DNA of 64,000 bases from Leucobacter sp. UCMA 4100. GTDB lineage: Bacteria > Actinomycetota > Actinomycetes > Actinomycetales > Microbacteriaceae. Under the pieces are notes generated by a model. It did not search any database and had not been told where the DNA came from. It saw only the letters and a program-made list of their open reading frames with translations. Shown here piece by piece: positions 51,812-61,210 of this stretch. The DNA is taken from contig NZ_JAFEUS010000002.1 of assembly GCF_027853335.1 (NCBI RefSeq), positions 2,154,514 through 2,218,513 on the forward strand. Direction: 5' to 3'. Position 1 is the first letter of the stretch, and the number at the start of each line of letters is the position of its first letter. Made by a program: the position numbers and the translations under genes.

Positions 51812-54607
51812 GTGGCGAAATCCAAGAAGCTAGTCATTGTCGAGTCACCGACAAAGGCCAAGACCATTGGCGCCTTTTTGGGTCCCGAGTACGATGTGAT
51901 CGCCTCTGTCGGTCACATTCGTGACTTGGCTGAGCCTTCAGAGCTCCCAGCTGACTTGAAAAAAGGCCCCTTCGGCAAGTTTGGCGTTGACGTCGATAAC
52001 GGGTTCGCGCCGTACTACGTCGTGGGTGCGAACAAAAAGAAGACGGTTACCGACCTGAAGAGGGCGCTCAAGGAAGCAGACGAACTCTGGCTCGCAACTG
52101 ATGAGGACCGCGAGGGAGAGGCAATCGCGTGGCACCTTCTTGAGGTGCTGAAGCCGAAGGTCCCGGTTCGTCGAATGGTCTTCCACGAGATCACGCAGGA
52201 AGCTATCGAACACGCGGTTGAAAACACGCGCGATCTCGATCACGCACTCGTCGATGCTCAAGAAACCCGCCGCATCCTTGACCGGCTGTATGGCTACGAT
52301 ATTTCGCCCGTGCTCTGGCGCAAGGTTGCCCCGAAGCTCTCGGCTGGTCGCGTGCAGTCGGCCGCGACGAGGCTCGTTGTTGATCGTGAACGTGAGCGTC
52401 TTGCCTACCGCACCGCAGAGTACTGGGACCTCGTTGCCTCATTCGTACCGGGCGCCGAGGCCAAAGACAGCACCGCGTTCGAAGCGCGGGCTGTTCGCCT
52501 CGACGGCAAGAAGATTGCTTCGGGCAGTGACTTCGGTGATGACGGCCAGCTCACTTCCTCTGCTGAGCGCAATGCTGTAACCGTGCTCAGCGAGGCGCAG
52601 GCGAAAGAGATCGAAAAGGCGCTCGAGGCCGCAGCACGGGCAACCGTCGTTGGCGTTGAAACGAAGCCACACACACGCCGTCCCGCAGCTCCCTTCACCA
52701 CATCGACCTTGCAGCAGGAAGCGTCGCGTAAGCTGCGTTTCAGCTCGCGTCAGACCATGTCGATTGCGCAGTCACTGTATGAAAATGGTCACATTACGTA
52801 TATGCGTACCGACTCACCGACGCTCTCGGCACAGGCCATCAACGCCGCCAGGTCACAGGCAGCTGAGCTCTATGGCGCCCAGACGGTGCCCGACAAACCC
52901 CGGGTGTACCAGGGCAAGTCGAAGGGTGCTCAAGAGGCCCACGAGGCAATTCGCCCAGCCGGCGATGCCTTCCAGAAGCCAAGCGCCCTGAAAAAGACGC
53001 TGACTTCGAGTGAGTTCGCACTGTACGACCTGATCTGGAAGCGTACCGTCGCGAGCCAGATGGCCGACGCCAAGGGCTCGACCGACACGGTGACACTCAC
53101 CGCCGATGCCACTGGAAAAACCATCGAGTTCACCGCGAGTGGAACGGTCATCACGTTCCCCGGCTTTCTGCTGGCCTATGAAGAAGGCACCGATGAGCGA
53201 CGCGGCGACGCGACCCGCCAGAACGTCGTGTTGCCGCAGCTTGCTGAGGGCGATCCGCTCACGATCGAAGAACCAGAGGCCAAAGAACACCGCACCTCGC
53301 CACCACCGCGTTACACCGAGGCGAGCCTCACGAAGCGTCTCGAAGAGCTTGGCATTGGGCGTCCGTCAACGTACGCCGCCATTATCAGCACGATCATGGA
53401 TCGCGGCTATGTCACCAAGAAGGGGCAGGCTCTCGTGCCGAGCTGGATCGCCTTCTCGGTTGTTCGCCTGCTCGAAGAGCACTTTGATGAGCTCGTCGAT
53501 TACGACTTCACCGCGAAGATGGAGAGCGAACTCGACGGAATCGCGATGGGAAACACCGATCGCACCGAGTGGCTCAAAGGCTTTTACTTCGGTGCTGACG
53601 ACCACCCAGGTCTACGTGGAGTCGTTGACAACCTCGGTGAGATTGACGCGCGAGCGATTAACACCATTCGTATCGACGATGAGATCTCGCTGCGCAACGG
53701 AAAGTACGGCCCGTACCTCGAAGTGCTCGACGATAAGTGCGAGGTGAGCGAAGAGACGGGTGAGGTGAAACCTCGTATCGTGAACATTCCCGACGGCCTC
53801 GCTCCCGACGAGCTCACGCCTGAAAAAGCGCATGAGCTCGCTGACCAGGAGCCGCTTGAAGACCGCGTTGTCGGCGTGAACCCCGACACCGGGCTCAACG
53901 TCGTTGCCAAGAACGGCCGTTTCGGTCCCTACGTCACCGAGGTGCACGAAGATCCGCTGCCTAAGGGTGAGAAGCCACGCACCGCCTCGCTCTTCAAGTC
54001 AATGGAGACCGAGACGATTGATCTCGAAACCGCGCTCAAACTCTTGAACCTCCCGCGCGAGGTCGGAGTCGACCCCGAAACCGAGAACGTCATCACCGCT
54101 CAGAACGGTCGGTACGGTGCGTACCTCAAGAAGGGCACCGACACTCGATCGCTGCCGAGCGAAGACGCGATCTTTGACATTGATCTTGCTGGTGCTCTCG
54201 AGCTCTTCTCGCAGCCGAAGTACGGCGGGCGCAAAGCGGCAAGCGCACTCAAGGAGTTCGCGGCTGACCCGGTGAGCGGCAAGCCGATCAAGGTGAAAGA
54301 TGGCCGTTTCGGCCCGTATGTCACCGACGGCGAGACGAACGCGACGATTCCCCGTGGCGAAACCGTTGAAGAGATCACCTTCGAACGTGCCGTCGAACTC
54401 ATCGCGATTAAGCGAGCGAAGGGCCCCGCCAAGAAGAAGGCACCCGCGAAGAAGAAAGCACCTGCGAAGAAGACCGCGGCAAAGAAGGCGACCGCAACCA
54501 CGAAAAAAGCCGTGGATCCCGCCCGATCCGCCGCAGCCAAGAAAGCTGCCGCGACGCGCGCAGCAAACAAGGCAGCGGCCGAGGCCGCTCAGAAATCTGA
54601 CGGCTAA
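51812..54607 (+). CDS. topA: DNA topoisomerase I
   Basis: A 931-residue type IA topoisomerase that relaxes negative supercoils. The Toprim start KKLVIVESPTKAKTIG, the acidic WLATDEDREGEAIAWHL, the catalytic tyrosine in HITYMRTDSPT and a C-terminal run of repeated topoisomerase domains (residues about 600-860) are visible. The last 70 residues are a Lys/Ala-rich tail (KKKAPAKKK repeats), typical of actinobacterial enzymes, which lack zinc fingers. GTG 51812 has AAGGAG four bases upstream; TATATA at 51795-51800 may be its -10. Confidence 0.97.
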   Translation: MAKSKKLVIVESPTKAKTIGAFLGPEYDVIASVGHIRDLAEPSELPADLKKGPFGKFGVDVDNGFAPYYVVGANKKKTVTDLKRALKEADELWLATDEDREGEAIAWHLLEVLKPKVPVRRMVFHEITQEAIEHAVENTRDLDHALVDAQETRRILDRLYGYDISPVLWRKVAPKLSAGRVQSAATRLVVDRERERLAYRTAEYWDLVASFVPGAEAKDSTAFEARAVRLDGKKIASGSDFGDDGQLTSSAERNAVTVLSEAQAKEIEKALEAAARATVVGVETKPHTRRPAAPFTTSTLQQEASRKLRFSSRQTMSIAQSLYENGHITYMRTDSPTLSAQAINAARSQAAELYGAQTVPDKPRVYQGKSKGAQEAHEAIRPAGDAFQKPSALKKTLTSSEFALYDLIWKRTVASQMADAKGSTDTVTLTADATGKTIEFTASGTVITFPGFLLAYEEGTDERRGDATRQNVVLPQLAEGDPLTIEEPEAKEHRTSPPPRYTEASLTKRLEELGIGRPSTYAAIISTIMDRGYVTKKGQALVPSWIAFSVVRLLEEHFDELVDYDFTAKMESELDGIAMGNTDRTEWLKGFYFGADDHPGLRGVVDNLGEIDARAINTIRIDDEISLRNGKYGPYLEVLDDKCEVSEETGEVKPRIVNIPDGLAPDELTPEKAHELADQEPLEDRVVGVNPDTGLNVVAKNGRFGPYVTEVHEDPLPKGEKPRTASLFKSMETETIDLETALKLLNLPREVGVDPETENVITAQNGRYGAYLKKGTDTRSLPSEDAIFDIDLAGALELFSQPKYGGRKAASALKEFAADPVSGKPIKVKDGRFGPYVTDGETNATIPRGETVEEITFERAVELIAIKRAKGPAKKKAPAKKKAPAKKTAAKKATATTKKAVDPARSAAAKKAAATRAANKAAAEAAQKSDG

Positions 54608-55248
54608 TGCCAGCAACGCGAGCCGGTCTCTTCGTCACCTTTGAAGGTGGCGACGGGGCCGGCAAAACGACCCAGGCCGAGGCCCTGCAAGCATGGCTTG
54701 AGAGCAGCGGCCACACCGTGTGCCGCACCCGTGAGCCGGGTGGTACCGCTGTCGGGCAGAACATTCGTAACCTGCTTCTGCACACCGACGTTGCGATCGA
54801 TCCCAAAGCCGAAGCGTTGCTCTACGCGGCCGACCGCGCGCAGCATGTCGCTGAGATCGTTCGCCCGGCGCTTTCGCGCGGTGAAGTGGTTGTGCAAGAT
54901 CGGTACATCGACTCGTCGCTGGCCTATCAGGGCGCAGGCCGGGTACTCAATACCGACGAGGTGCTGCGTCTTAGCGAGTGGGCGACCGGAACGTTGTGGC
55001 CCGATCTCACGGTGCTGCTCGACATCGACCCTGCCGCAGCAGCGAGCCGCATGGCGCACCGCGGCGAGAGCCCAGACCGTCTCGAGCGCGAGGCCGTCGC
55101 CTTTCACACGGCGGTGCGCGAGGGATTCCTCGCCCTTGCCGCGGCTCACCCCGAGCGCTACCTCATCGTCGATGCGACATCAGCTCGCGACGTCATTCAG
55201 CAGGCCATTCGCGAGCGGCTCGCGCCGCTTCTACCGGCTGCTGCTTGA
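54607..55248 (+). CDS. tmk: thymidylate kinase
   Basis: A 213-residue dTMP kinase. The P-loop FEGGDGAGKTTQ, the DR(Y)-type motif VVQDRYIDSSLAYQG and the lid/second-metal region are intact. Its ATG shares one base with the topA stop, so the two are coupled. In many actinobacteria holB (clamp-loader delta prime) follows tmk; here a 568-bp non-coding stretch follows. Confidence 0.96.
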   Translation: MPATRAGLFVTFEGGDGAGKTTQAEALQAWLESSGHTVCRTREPGGTAVGQNIRNLLLHTDVAIDPKAEALLYAADRAQHVAEIVRPALSRGEVVVQDRYIDSSLAYQGAGRVLNTDEVLRLSEWATGTLWPDLTVLLDIDPAAAASRMAHRGESPDRLEREAVAFHTAVREGFLALAAAHPERYLIVDATSARDVIQQAIRERLAPLLPAAA

Positions 55249-55487
55249 TGGCGGTGCAGTCTCGGTAGGGAGGCGCTGCATCGCACCGCGTACCTGTGCC
55301 GACCGCCTTTTGCAGTGCGTTCTGGCTGCACCGGGTGACGCCGCTCCGCGCCCACTGACACTGGGCCGCGTCTCGTGACGCTTTGCCGCGCCGTCTGACA
55401 CTGCTTTGGGTTGTGCGGATCACTCGTCGCGCGGTGCGACGCTCTTTCTGCGTGCTGCGGCACTTTGCTGAGGTTTTTTGCGTTTAC

Positions 55488-55537
55488 TTGACGAAAAGCA
55501 GGGTGTTGAGGCGAAAACACCCTGCTTTTCGTCAAGT
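55488..55537. repeat. 50-bp palindromic element, copy 2
   Basis: A 23-bp perfect inverted repeat (55485-55507 and 55516-55538) with an 8-base loop, identical to copy 1 except for the three central bases. It lies 237 bases after the tmk stop in a convergent gap. Confidence 0.9.
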
Positions 55538-55709
55538 AGACCGGCGCAGGGGAGGGAAGACCGAGTTCCCGCAGCGCTGAAGGCACCCAACCGCGAAGAA
55601 TCTCGAAAGTGAAAGCTTCTAAGGTGAAGACGCCGTGAGGCGAAGAAGGCCGATGCCTAGGGCCCCGCAGAACGAGACCGTGACGGGCGAGAACGGCCAC
55701 ATAAACGCA

Positions 55710-55747
55710 AAGGGGGCTCCCACCGAGTGAACGGTGGGAGCCCCCTT
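55710..55747 (-). terminator. terminator of purL
   Basis: A 16-bp stem (AAGGGGGCTCCCACCG with its complement) and a 6-base loop about 70 bases after the purL stop. On the minus strand it ends in TTT. Confidence 0.82.
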
Positions 55748-55750
55748 GAA

Positions 55751-55795
55751 GCGCGGTTGCGGCCAGCGCGGTTGCGGCCAGCGCGGTTGCGGCCG
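55751..55795. repeat. three tandem 15-bp repeats
   Basis: GCGCGGTTGCGGCCA three times in a row, the last copy with one change, between the purL stop and its terminator. Confidence 0.93.
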
Positions 55796-55816
55796 GCACG
55801 GCCGCGGCGGCGGCGG

Positions 55817-58132
55817 TTACTCTGCCGGGGTGACCGCGAAGCGGCTCGGCAGGGTTTCGCGCCAAGCAGCGCCGAGCTCGGCGACCGAGATCGTGAACTG
55901 GTCCTGAATCTCGATCTGAGCAGCATCGCCGGTGCCGTCGGTCACGCCGACGCGCAGTACGGGAACGCCACGACCCTCGCAGAGGCCGCGGAACTTCACG
56001 TCTTCTTCGCGGGGTACCGAGACAAGGGCGCGTGCCTGCGACTCTGAGAAGAGCGCGGTCGCGGCGTCAACGCCGTCGCGTGAGATGATCTCGTCGAGCC
56101 AGACGCGGGCACCGACGCCGAAGCGCAGCGATGCCTCGGCAACGGCCTGGCCGAGGCCACCGTCTGAGAGGTCGGTTGCGCCCGAGATGATGCCACCCAT
56201 GGTTGCGGCCTGGAGAAGGCCAGCGAGGTTCTGCTCTGCCGTGAGATCGAGCAGGGGAGGCACGCCACCGAGGTGGTCGTGCAGCGTCTCAGCCCATGCC
56301 GAGCCGTCGAGCTCTTCACGCGTTACGCCGAGCAGGTAGAGGTTCTCGCCCTCGTCTTGCCAGCCGCTCGGGATGCGGCGTGCGACGTTGTCGATGACGC
56401 CCACGACGCCCACGACGGGGGTCGGGTAAATCGGGGTCTGACCGGTCGAGTTGTACATCGAGACGTTGCCGCCGGTGACGGGAATCTCGAGCTCGAGGCA
56501 GCCGTCGGCAAGGCCCTCAACGGCCTTTGCGAACTGCCACATAACCTCGGGGTTCTCGGGGCTGCCGAAGTTGAGGCAGTTGGTAACCGCCATCGGCACG
56601 GCACCGGTGACGGCGACGTTACGGAAAGCCTCGGCGAGGGCAAGCTGCGTGCCGCGGTAGGCATCGAGCTGGCAGTAACGGCTGTTGGCGTCGGCCGAAA
56701 CCGCGATGCCGAGGCCGCTCTCTTCGTCGACGCGGATCATGCCGGCCGAGTCAGGGAAGGTGAGAGCGGTGTTGCCCTGCGCGTAGCTGTCGAGCTGGTT
56801 CGTGAGCCATTCTTTCGAGGCCTGGTTCGGGCTCGTGACGACGCTGACGAACTGGTCGCGCAGCTCGGCGCCGGTGGTGGGGCGAGCGAGCTTCGAGGCG
56901 CTGTCGGCCTGCAGCTCGGCGAGCCATGAAGGCTCCTGCATGGGGCGCTCGTAGACGGGGCCGTCGTTGGCAACGGTCGAAGGGTCGACGTTCACGATCT
57001 CTTCGCCACGCCAGTTGATGATGAGGCGGCCGTTGTCGGTGACCTCACCGATGACGGCTGCTTCGACCTTCCACTTGTCGGCGATTTCGAGGAAGCGCTC
57101 GAGGTTGGCGGGGGTAACGACCGCCATCATGCGTTCCTGGCTCTCAGACATGAGGATCTCTTCGGCGGTCATCGCCTCGTCGCGCACGGGGACGCTGTCG
57201 AGCTCGATGTACATGCCGCCGTCACCGTTTGCTGCGAGCTCGCTCGTTGCACACGAGATGCCAGCGGCACCGAGGTCCTGAATACCCTCAACGAGGCCCT
57301 CAGCGAAGAGCTCGAGGCAGCAGTCGATGATGAGGTTCTCGAGGAAAGGGTCACCGAGCTGAACCGCGGGGCGGTCAGTCGGGCCGTCTTCTGAGAAGTC
57401 AGCCGAGGCGAGCACTGATGCGCCGCCAATGCCATCGGCACCGGTGCGAGCACCAAAAATGACGACCTTGGTGCCCTTGCCCGAGGCCTTGGCAAGGTGC
57501 AGGTCTTCGTGGCGAAGTGCGCCAACGCCCAGCACGTTCACGAGGGGGTTGCCCTGGTAGACCTTGTTGAAGACGGTCTCGCCGCCGATGTTCGGCAGGC
57601 CGAGTGCGCCGGCGTAGAAGCTTGCGCCCTCAACGGCGCCGCGCAGTACGCGAGCGGTGTCGGGGTGGTCGATGTCGCCTACGCGCAGCTGGTCCATGAT
57701 TGCGACGGGGCGAGCGCCCATTGAGATGATGTCGCGAATGATGCCGCCAACGCCGGTTGCGGCACCCTGGAACGGCTCGATGAACGAGGGGCTGTTGTGG
57801 CTCTCACCCTTGAACGTGATGGCCCAGCCTTCGCCGATGTCAACAACGCCAGCGTTCTCGCCGATGCCGACGATGAGGTTTTCTTGCATCTTTTCGTTGG
57901 TCTTCTGGCCGAACTGGCGCAGGTGAACCTTCGACGATTTGTATGAGCAGTGCTCAGACCACATGACGGAGTACATCGAAAGCTCGCCCGAGGTTGGGCG
58001 GCGGCCGAGAATGTCACGAATTTGCTGGTACTCGTCGTCTGCGAGACCGAGGGCCGCATAGGGCTGTTCGAGTTCGGGCGTTGCCTGTGCGTTGGCAACG
58101 GTGTCGGGCTGCTGTGAGGGTGAAATGTTCAC
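55817..58132 (-). CDS. purL: phosphoribosylformylglycinamidine synthase, PurL subunit
   Basis: A 771-residue ATP-dependent synthetase subunit that makes FGAM in purine synthesis together with PurQ (glutaminase) and PurS. The small-type PurL start [25 protein letters not shown], the GVGGIIRDI segment and QERMMAVV are diagnostic. GTG 58132 has GGAG eight bases upstream. The gene is separated from purQ-purS by an oppositely oriented membrane-protein gene. Confidence 0.96.
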   Translation of the reverse strand: MNISPSQQPDTVANAQATPELEQPYAALGLADDEYQQIRDILGRRPTSGELSMYSVMWSEHCSYKSSKVHLRQFGQKTNEKMQENLIVGIGENAGVVDIGEGWAITFKGESHNSPSFIEPFQGAATGVGGIIRDIISMGARPVAIMDQLRVGDIDHPDTARVLRGAVEGASFYAGALGLPNIGGETVFNKVYQGNPLVNVLGVGALRHEDLHLAKASGKGTKVVIFGARTGADGIGGASVLASADFSEDGPTDRPAVQLGDPFLENLIIDCCLELFAEGLVEGIQDLGAAGISCATSELAANGDGGMYIELDSVPVRDEAMTAEEILMSESQERMMAVVTPANLERFLEIADKWKVEAAVIGEVTDNGRLIINWRGEEIVNVDPSTVANDGPVYERPMQEPSWLAELQADSASKLARPTTGAELRDQFVSVVTSPNQASKEWLTNQLDSYAQGNTALTFPDSAGMIRVDEESGLGIAVSADANSRYCQLDAYRGTQLALAEAFRNVAVTGAVPMAVTNCLNFGSPENPEVMWQFAKAVEGLADGCLELEIPVTGGNVSMYNSTGQTPIYPTPVVGVVGVIDNVARRIPSGWQDEGENLYLLGVTREELDGSAWAETLHDHLGGVPPLLDLTAEQNLAGLLQAATMGGIISGATDLSDGGLGQAVAEASLRFGVGARVWLDEIISRDGVDAATALFSESQARALVSVPREEDVKFRGLCEGRGVPVLRVGVTDGTGDAAQIEIQDQFTISVAELGAAWRETLPSRFAVTPAE

Positions 58133-58255
58133 GCGTAATACTCCATGGGTGGAAGGGAAGCTGGAACAAGATCATTCTATCGGTCTGCAAGATATACATT
58201 CGCCGTGGGAGGTTCGAGAAAACTGTGTATTCAGCACGAAAACCTCCCTATGCGA

Positions 58256-58261
58256 CATACT
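58256..58261 (+). promoter_or_regulatory. candidate -10 box, leaderless promoter of the 58268 gene
   Basis: CATACT, then 6 bases, then ATG 58268; no ribosome binding site. Confidence 0.4.
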
Positions 58262-58267
58262 GGTGCC

Positions 58268-59206
58268 ATGACTGAAAACGAAGAAACGGTTGGTGCGCCG
58301 AACCGTCCGCACTCGAAACTGTCTGCCTTTATGAAGATGAGCATCACGGTGCTTTCAATCGTGACCGTGTTGGCGATCGCGCTGCTGTTCATCGGTGACT
58401 TCCAGGGCCGTTCAGAGCGCGTGTTTTCAACGCTCACCCTGTTTGCGGTGTTCGTGGTGCTCACCATGATCGATACGAAGCGCGAGAAGGGCAACGACTG
58501 GTACGCCCCGTTTGCCATCATGGCCAACACGTACCTGTTGGGCTTGCTCCTCATCGTGATCTGGGTCACGCCGTACACGAGCTTCTCGCTCAGCTTCACG
58601 ATTTTCTGGCAGTCGGTCTACGTGATCGTGCTGACGAGGCTTCTCGTGTTGTGCGTCGAGTTCTTGTTCAGGCGCGCGCGTCACGCCGAGTCGGCGCTCG
58701 CGCAAACCGCACAGATCACCGCGGTGCTCTCATCGCTCAGTCTCGTGCTCTTTACTGCTCCGCTGGCGTTTGATGCGTTCCGGGTCTGGGTTCCTGAGCT
58801 CTACTGGAAGTTCGCGGTGGCAACGCTCATTCTCGCTGGCCTCGGTATCGCGGTGACGCTCTTGCTCACCTGGTACTTCAAATCGCAGGAGCGCGCAGCA
58901 GCCGCAGAGCAGACGCTCCAGCAGGCGCCGCACTATCCGATGGGTCAGCCGCCGTACGCGCCGTCGCAGCGCCTCCAAGTTCCCGCTGCCTACCAGGGCC
59001 AGCCTGTCGCGCAGCAGCTCCCGCCGGCGCCGCAGCAGCCCCAGCCGGCGCAGCAGCAACAACCCCAGCCGCAGCCCCAGCAGCCCGCCCCCGCCACAAA
59101 TGCCGAGGGCCAGCCGTTGCTCCCGTGGCCGACCTTTGCCGATGGAACGCCGTTCCCGATGAAGGCCGATGGGCAGCCAGACTTCTCGGTGCTCAACCGC
59201 GACTAG
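58268..59206 (+). CDS. membrane protein with Pro/Gln-rich cytoplasmic tail
   Basis: A 312-residue protein I do not recognise. Six hydrophobic segments fill residues about 25-210; the C-terminal 100 residues are rich in Pro, Gln and Ala, with a final block ending WPTFADGTPFPMKADGQPDFSVLNRD. It lies between purL and purQ on the opposite strand. A longer open frame begins at 58145 but crosses the promoter region. A strong terminator follows. Confidence 0.8.
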   Translation: MTENEETVGAPNRPHSKLSAFMKMSITVLSIVTVLAIALLFIGDFQGRSERVFSTLTLFAVFVVLTMIDTKREKGNDWYAPFAIMANTYLLGLLLIVIWVTPYTSFSLSFTIFWQSVYVIVLTRLLVLCVEFLFRRARHAESALAQTAQITAVLSSLSLVLFTAPLAFDAFRVWVPELYWKFAVATLILAGLGIAVTLLLTWYFKSQERAAAAEQTLQQAPHYPMGQPPYAPSQRLQVPAAYQGQPVAQQLPPAPQQPQPAQQQQPQPQPQQPAPATNAEGQPLLPWPTFADGTPFPMKADGQPDFSVLNRD

Positions 59207-59244
59207 CGCGAGGGGCGCGCGAGCGGTCGATCTCGTGACATGAA

Positions 59245-59277
59245 AAAGCGGCGGATCCCGAGTGGATCCGCCGCTTT
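59245..59277. terminator. bidirectional terminator between the membrane protein and purQ
   Basis: Perfect 14-bp stem (AAAGCGGCGGATCC) with a 5-base loop, T-rich on both ends, between convergent genes. Confidence 0.9.
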
Positions 59278-59292
59278 CGTTATTCGAAGGGG

Positions 59293-59985
59293 TTACGCGT
59301 TCACCGTCGCGAGCAAGCTGTCGAAGAAGCGTGCGCCGTCGATGCCCGAGCGCATCGCGCCAGGGGTATCGGGGCCGAAGCCAGCCTCAACGGCGAACTC
59401 GGGGTGGGGCATGATGCCAACGACGTTGCCGCGCTCGTTCGAGACAGCAGCGACGGCTCCGACAGAGCCGTTCGGGTTCTCGCCGACGTAGCGGGCAACG
59501 ATGCGGCCCTGGTCTTCGAGTGATGCGAGCGTATCGGCGTCGAGCACGTAGCGGCCGCTCTTGGCGCGAAGCGGGAGAACGATCTCTTCGCCCTTTTCGA
59601 ATGCGCTCGTGAACGGGGTTGCGACCGACTCGATACTGATCTTCTGATCGGCGCGCAGAAACTCCTGGCCGTCGTTGACGGTGAAGGTGCCGGGCAGAAT
59701 CTCGGCCGCGGCAAGAATCTGGAAGCCGTTGCCAAGACCGATGATGGGCATGCCCGCCTCGGCTGCTGCAGCGACGGCACGCATGGGCTGATCCATCGCA
59801 GCGAGGGCACCGGCACGCATGTAGTCGCCGTATGACCAGCCGCCGGGAATGACGAGGGCGTCTACCGAGTCGAGATCGGCATCAGCGTGCCACAGGGCTA
59901 CGGCTTCGCCGCCCGAGAGCGAGATGGCCCGCTCAGCATCACGGCCATCGAGTGAGCCGGGAAAAGAGAGAACGCCAACTCGCAT
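59293..59985 (-). CDS. purQ: phosphoribosylformylglycinamidine synthase, PurQ glutaminase subunit
   Basis: A 230-residue class I glutamine amidotransferase that supplies ammonia to PurL. It starts RVGVLSFPGSLDGRDAERA and has ALVIPGGWSYGDYMRAGA. The position of the nucleophile cysteine reads PIIGLGNGFQIL, with Asn where GVCNGFQ is usual, so the catalytic Cys appears to be absent. The C-terminal MPHPEFAVE block is present. Its ATG overlaps the purS stop (TAATG). Confidence 0.9.
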   Translation of the reverse strand: MRVGVLSFPGSLDGRDAERAISLSGGEAVALWHADADLDSVDALVIPGGWSYGDYMRAGALAAMDQPMRAVAAAAEAGMPIIGLGNGFQILAAAEILPGTFTVNDGQEFLRADQKISIESVATPFTSAFEKGEEIVLPLRAKSGRYVLDADTLASLEDQGRIVARYVGENPNGSVGAVAAVSNERGNVVGIMPHPEFAVEAGFGPDTPGAMRSGIDGARFFDSLLATVNA

Positions 59986-60239
59986 TACTCGGCCTCTTCA
60001 AACGTGATTGAGACGACGTCTTCAATTGCCGAGTTAGCGAATACGACCGAGGCGACCTGCGCGGCCTCTGACTTCACTTCTTCGGTGATGGGGCCGTCGA
60101 CGACCATTTCAAAGCGCTTGCCTACGCGCACGCTGTGAAACTTTCCCTTGCCGAGGCGTTCGAGGGCGCCTGAGACTGCTTTTCCTTGCGGATCAAGCAG
60201 TACCGGTTTCGGCATGACTTCGACAACAATTTTGGGCAC
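59985..60239 (-). CDS. purS: phosphoribosylformylglycinamidine synthase, PurS subunit
   Basis: An 84-residue PurS that bridges PurL and PurQ. It begins PKIVVEVMPKPVLLDPQGKAV and contains VRVGKRFEM, both typical. The start is GTG 60239 with GGAG six bases upstream; the frame is open much further, but that part runs antisense through purC. Confidence 0.94.
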   Translation of the reverse strand: MPKIVVEVMPKPVLLDPQGKAVSGALERLGKGKFHSVRVGKRFEMVVDGPITEEVKSEAAQVASVVFANSAIEDVVSITFEEAE

Positions 60240-60315
60240 GGGTGGCTCCGTTTCTGCGTTGTATTGATGGGGTATTGGTAGTTTAACGGTCGATAGCTGA
60301 AGAGCGGCCAGCAGT

Positions 60316-61206
60316 TTAGGCGAGATGTTCGTTGCCGGTAAGGCGGGTGAACAGCTCGAGGTAGCGGGCGCGCGTGCGCTCAACAATTTCGTCGGGGAGC
60401 ACGGGCGGCTCGCCCTGCTTGTTCCAGTTGGCGCTGAGCCAATCTCGCACGATCTGCTTGTCGAAGCTCTGCATGCGCTGAGTCCCGGTTGCGGTCTCAT
60501 ATGCGTCGGCATCCCAGAAGCGGCTTGAGTCACTCGTGAGTACCTCGTCGGCGAGAATGAGCTCGCCCGTTTCTGGGTGCCGGCCAAACTCGAACTTGGT
60601 GTCGGCGAGAATGAGGCCGCGGGCGGCAGCGAGGTCGCGAGCACGGGTGAAGATCGTGAGCGAGAGCTCGCGCAACTCGGCCGCGATTTCAGGCCCTACA
60701 ATTTCGCAAGCGCGCTCGAAGGTGATGTTCTCGTCGTGATCGCCGAGTTCTGCCTTGAACGCGGGCGTGAAGATGGGCGTCTCGAGCAGGTCGCCGTCTG
60801 AGAGTCCCTCTGGCAGCTCGATACCGCACACGGCACCGGTCTCGCGGTACTCGGCGTAGCCCGACCCGGTGATCGCGCCGCGCACGACGCACTCAATGGG
60901 GAGCATGTCGAGACGCATGGTGACCATCGAGCGGTCGGCGACCTCGGCTGGGGCTTCTGGGCCTTCGCTCGCGAGATGGTGGGGAACCCCGAGCTCGGCA
61001 AACCACCAACGAGACAGCGCCGTGAGCACGGCACCCTTCTCAGGGATGGGGGGCTCAAGCATGAAGTCGAATGCGCTCACCCGGTTACTCGTGACGACGA
61101 GTAGATGCTCGCGTGAGCCGTCAGCTGGTTCGTAGAGGTCGCGAACCTTGCCCGAGTACAGGTGGTTCCAGTTGGCGTATTGCGCGGGGGTTTGCGTATT
61201 CGTCAC
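60316..61206 (-). CDS. purC: phosphoribosylaminoimidazole-succinocarboxamide synthase
   Basis: A 296-residue SAICAR synthetase of purine synthesis. Typical segments are LYSGKVRDLYEP, VVTSNRVSAFDFML, ECVVRGAITGSGYAEY and LADTKFEFGRHPETGELILADEVLTSDSSRFW. I chose GTG 61206, 6 bases after GAGAAT and 4 bases after the sufU stop; the longer frame runs antisense... into sufU. No ribosome binding site precedes it, so it is either leaderless or translated by re-initiation. Confidence 0.95.
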   Translation of the reverse strand: MTNTQTPAQYANWNHLYSGKVRDLYEPADGSREHLLVVTSNRVSAFDFMLEPPIPEKGAVLTALSRWWFAELGVPHHLASEGPEAPAEVADRSMVTMRLDMLPIECVVRGAITGSGYAEYRETGAVCGIELPEGLSDGDLLETPIFTPAFKAELGDHDENITFERACEIVGPEIAAELRELSLTIFTRARDLAAARGLILADTKFEFGRHPETGELILADEVLTSDSSRFWDADAYETATGTQRMQSFDKQIVRDWLSANWNKQGEPPVLPDEIVERTRARYLELFTRLTGNEHLA

Positions 61207-61210
61207 GGCT

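Larger units (their letters stand above)
55249..55816. other. 568-bp non-coding region between tmk and purL
   Basis: No credible gene. It contains the second 50-bp palindromic element, the purL terminator and a triple 15-bp repeat. The first 230 bases are GC-rich with scattered short direct repeats (CTGACACTG) and show no recognisable remnant of holB. Confidence 0.7.

Noticed and set aside
55197-55865. A 222-codon minus-strand frame between tmk and purL
   Set aside because: It runs through both gene ends, the palindrome and the terminator, with no family features and atypical composition.
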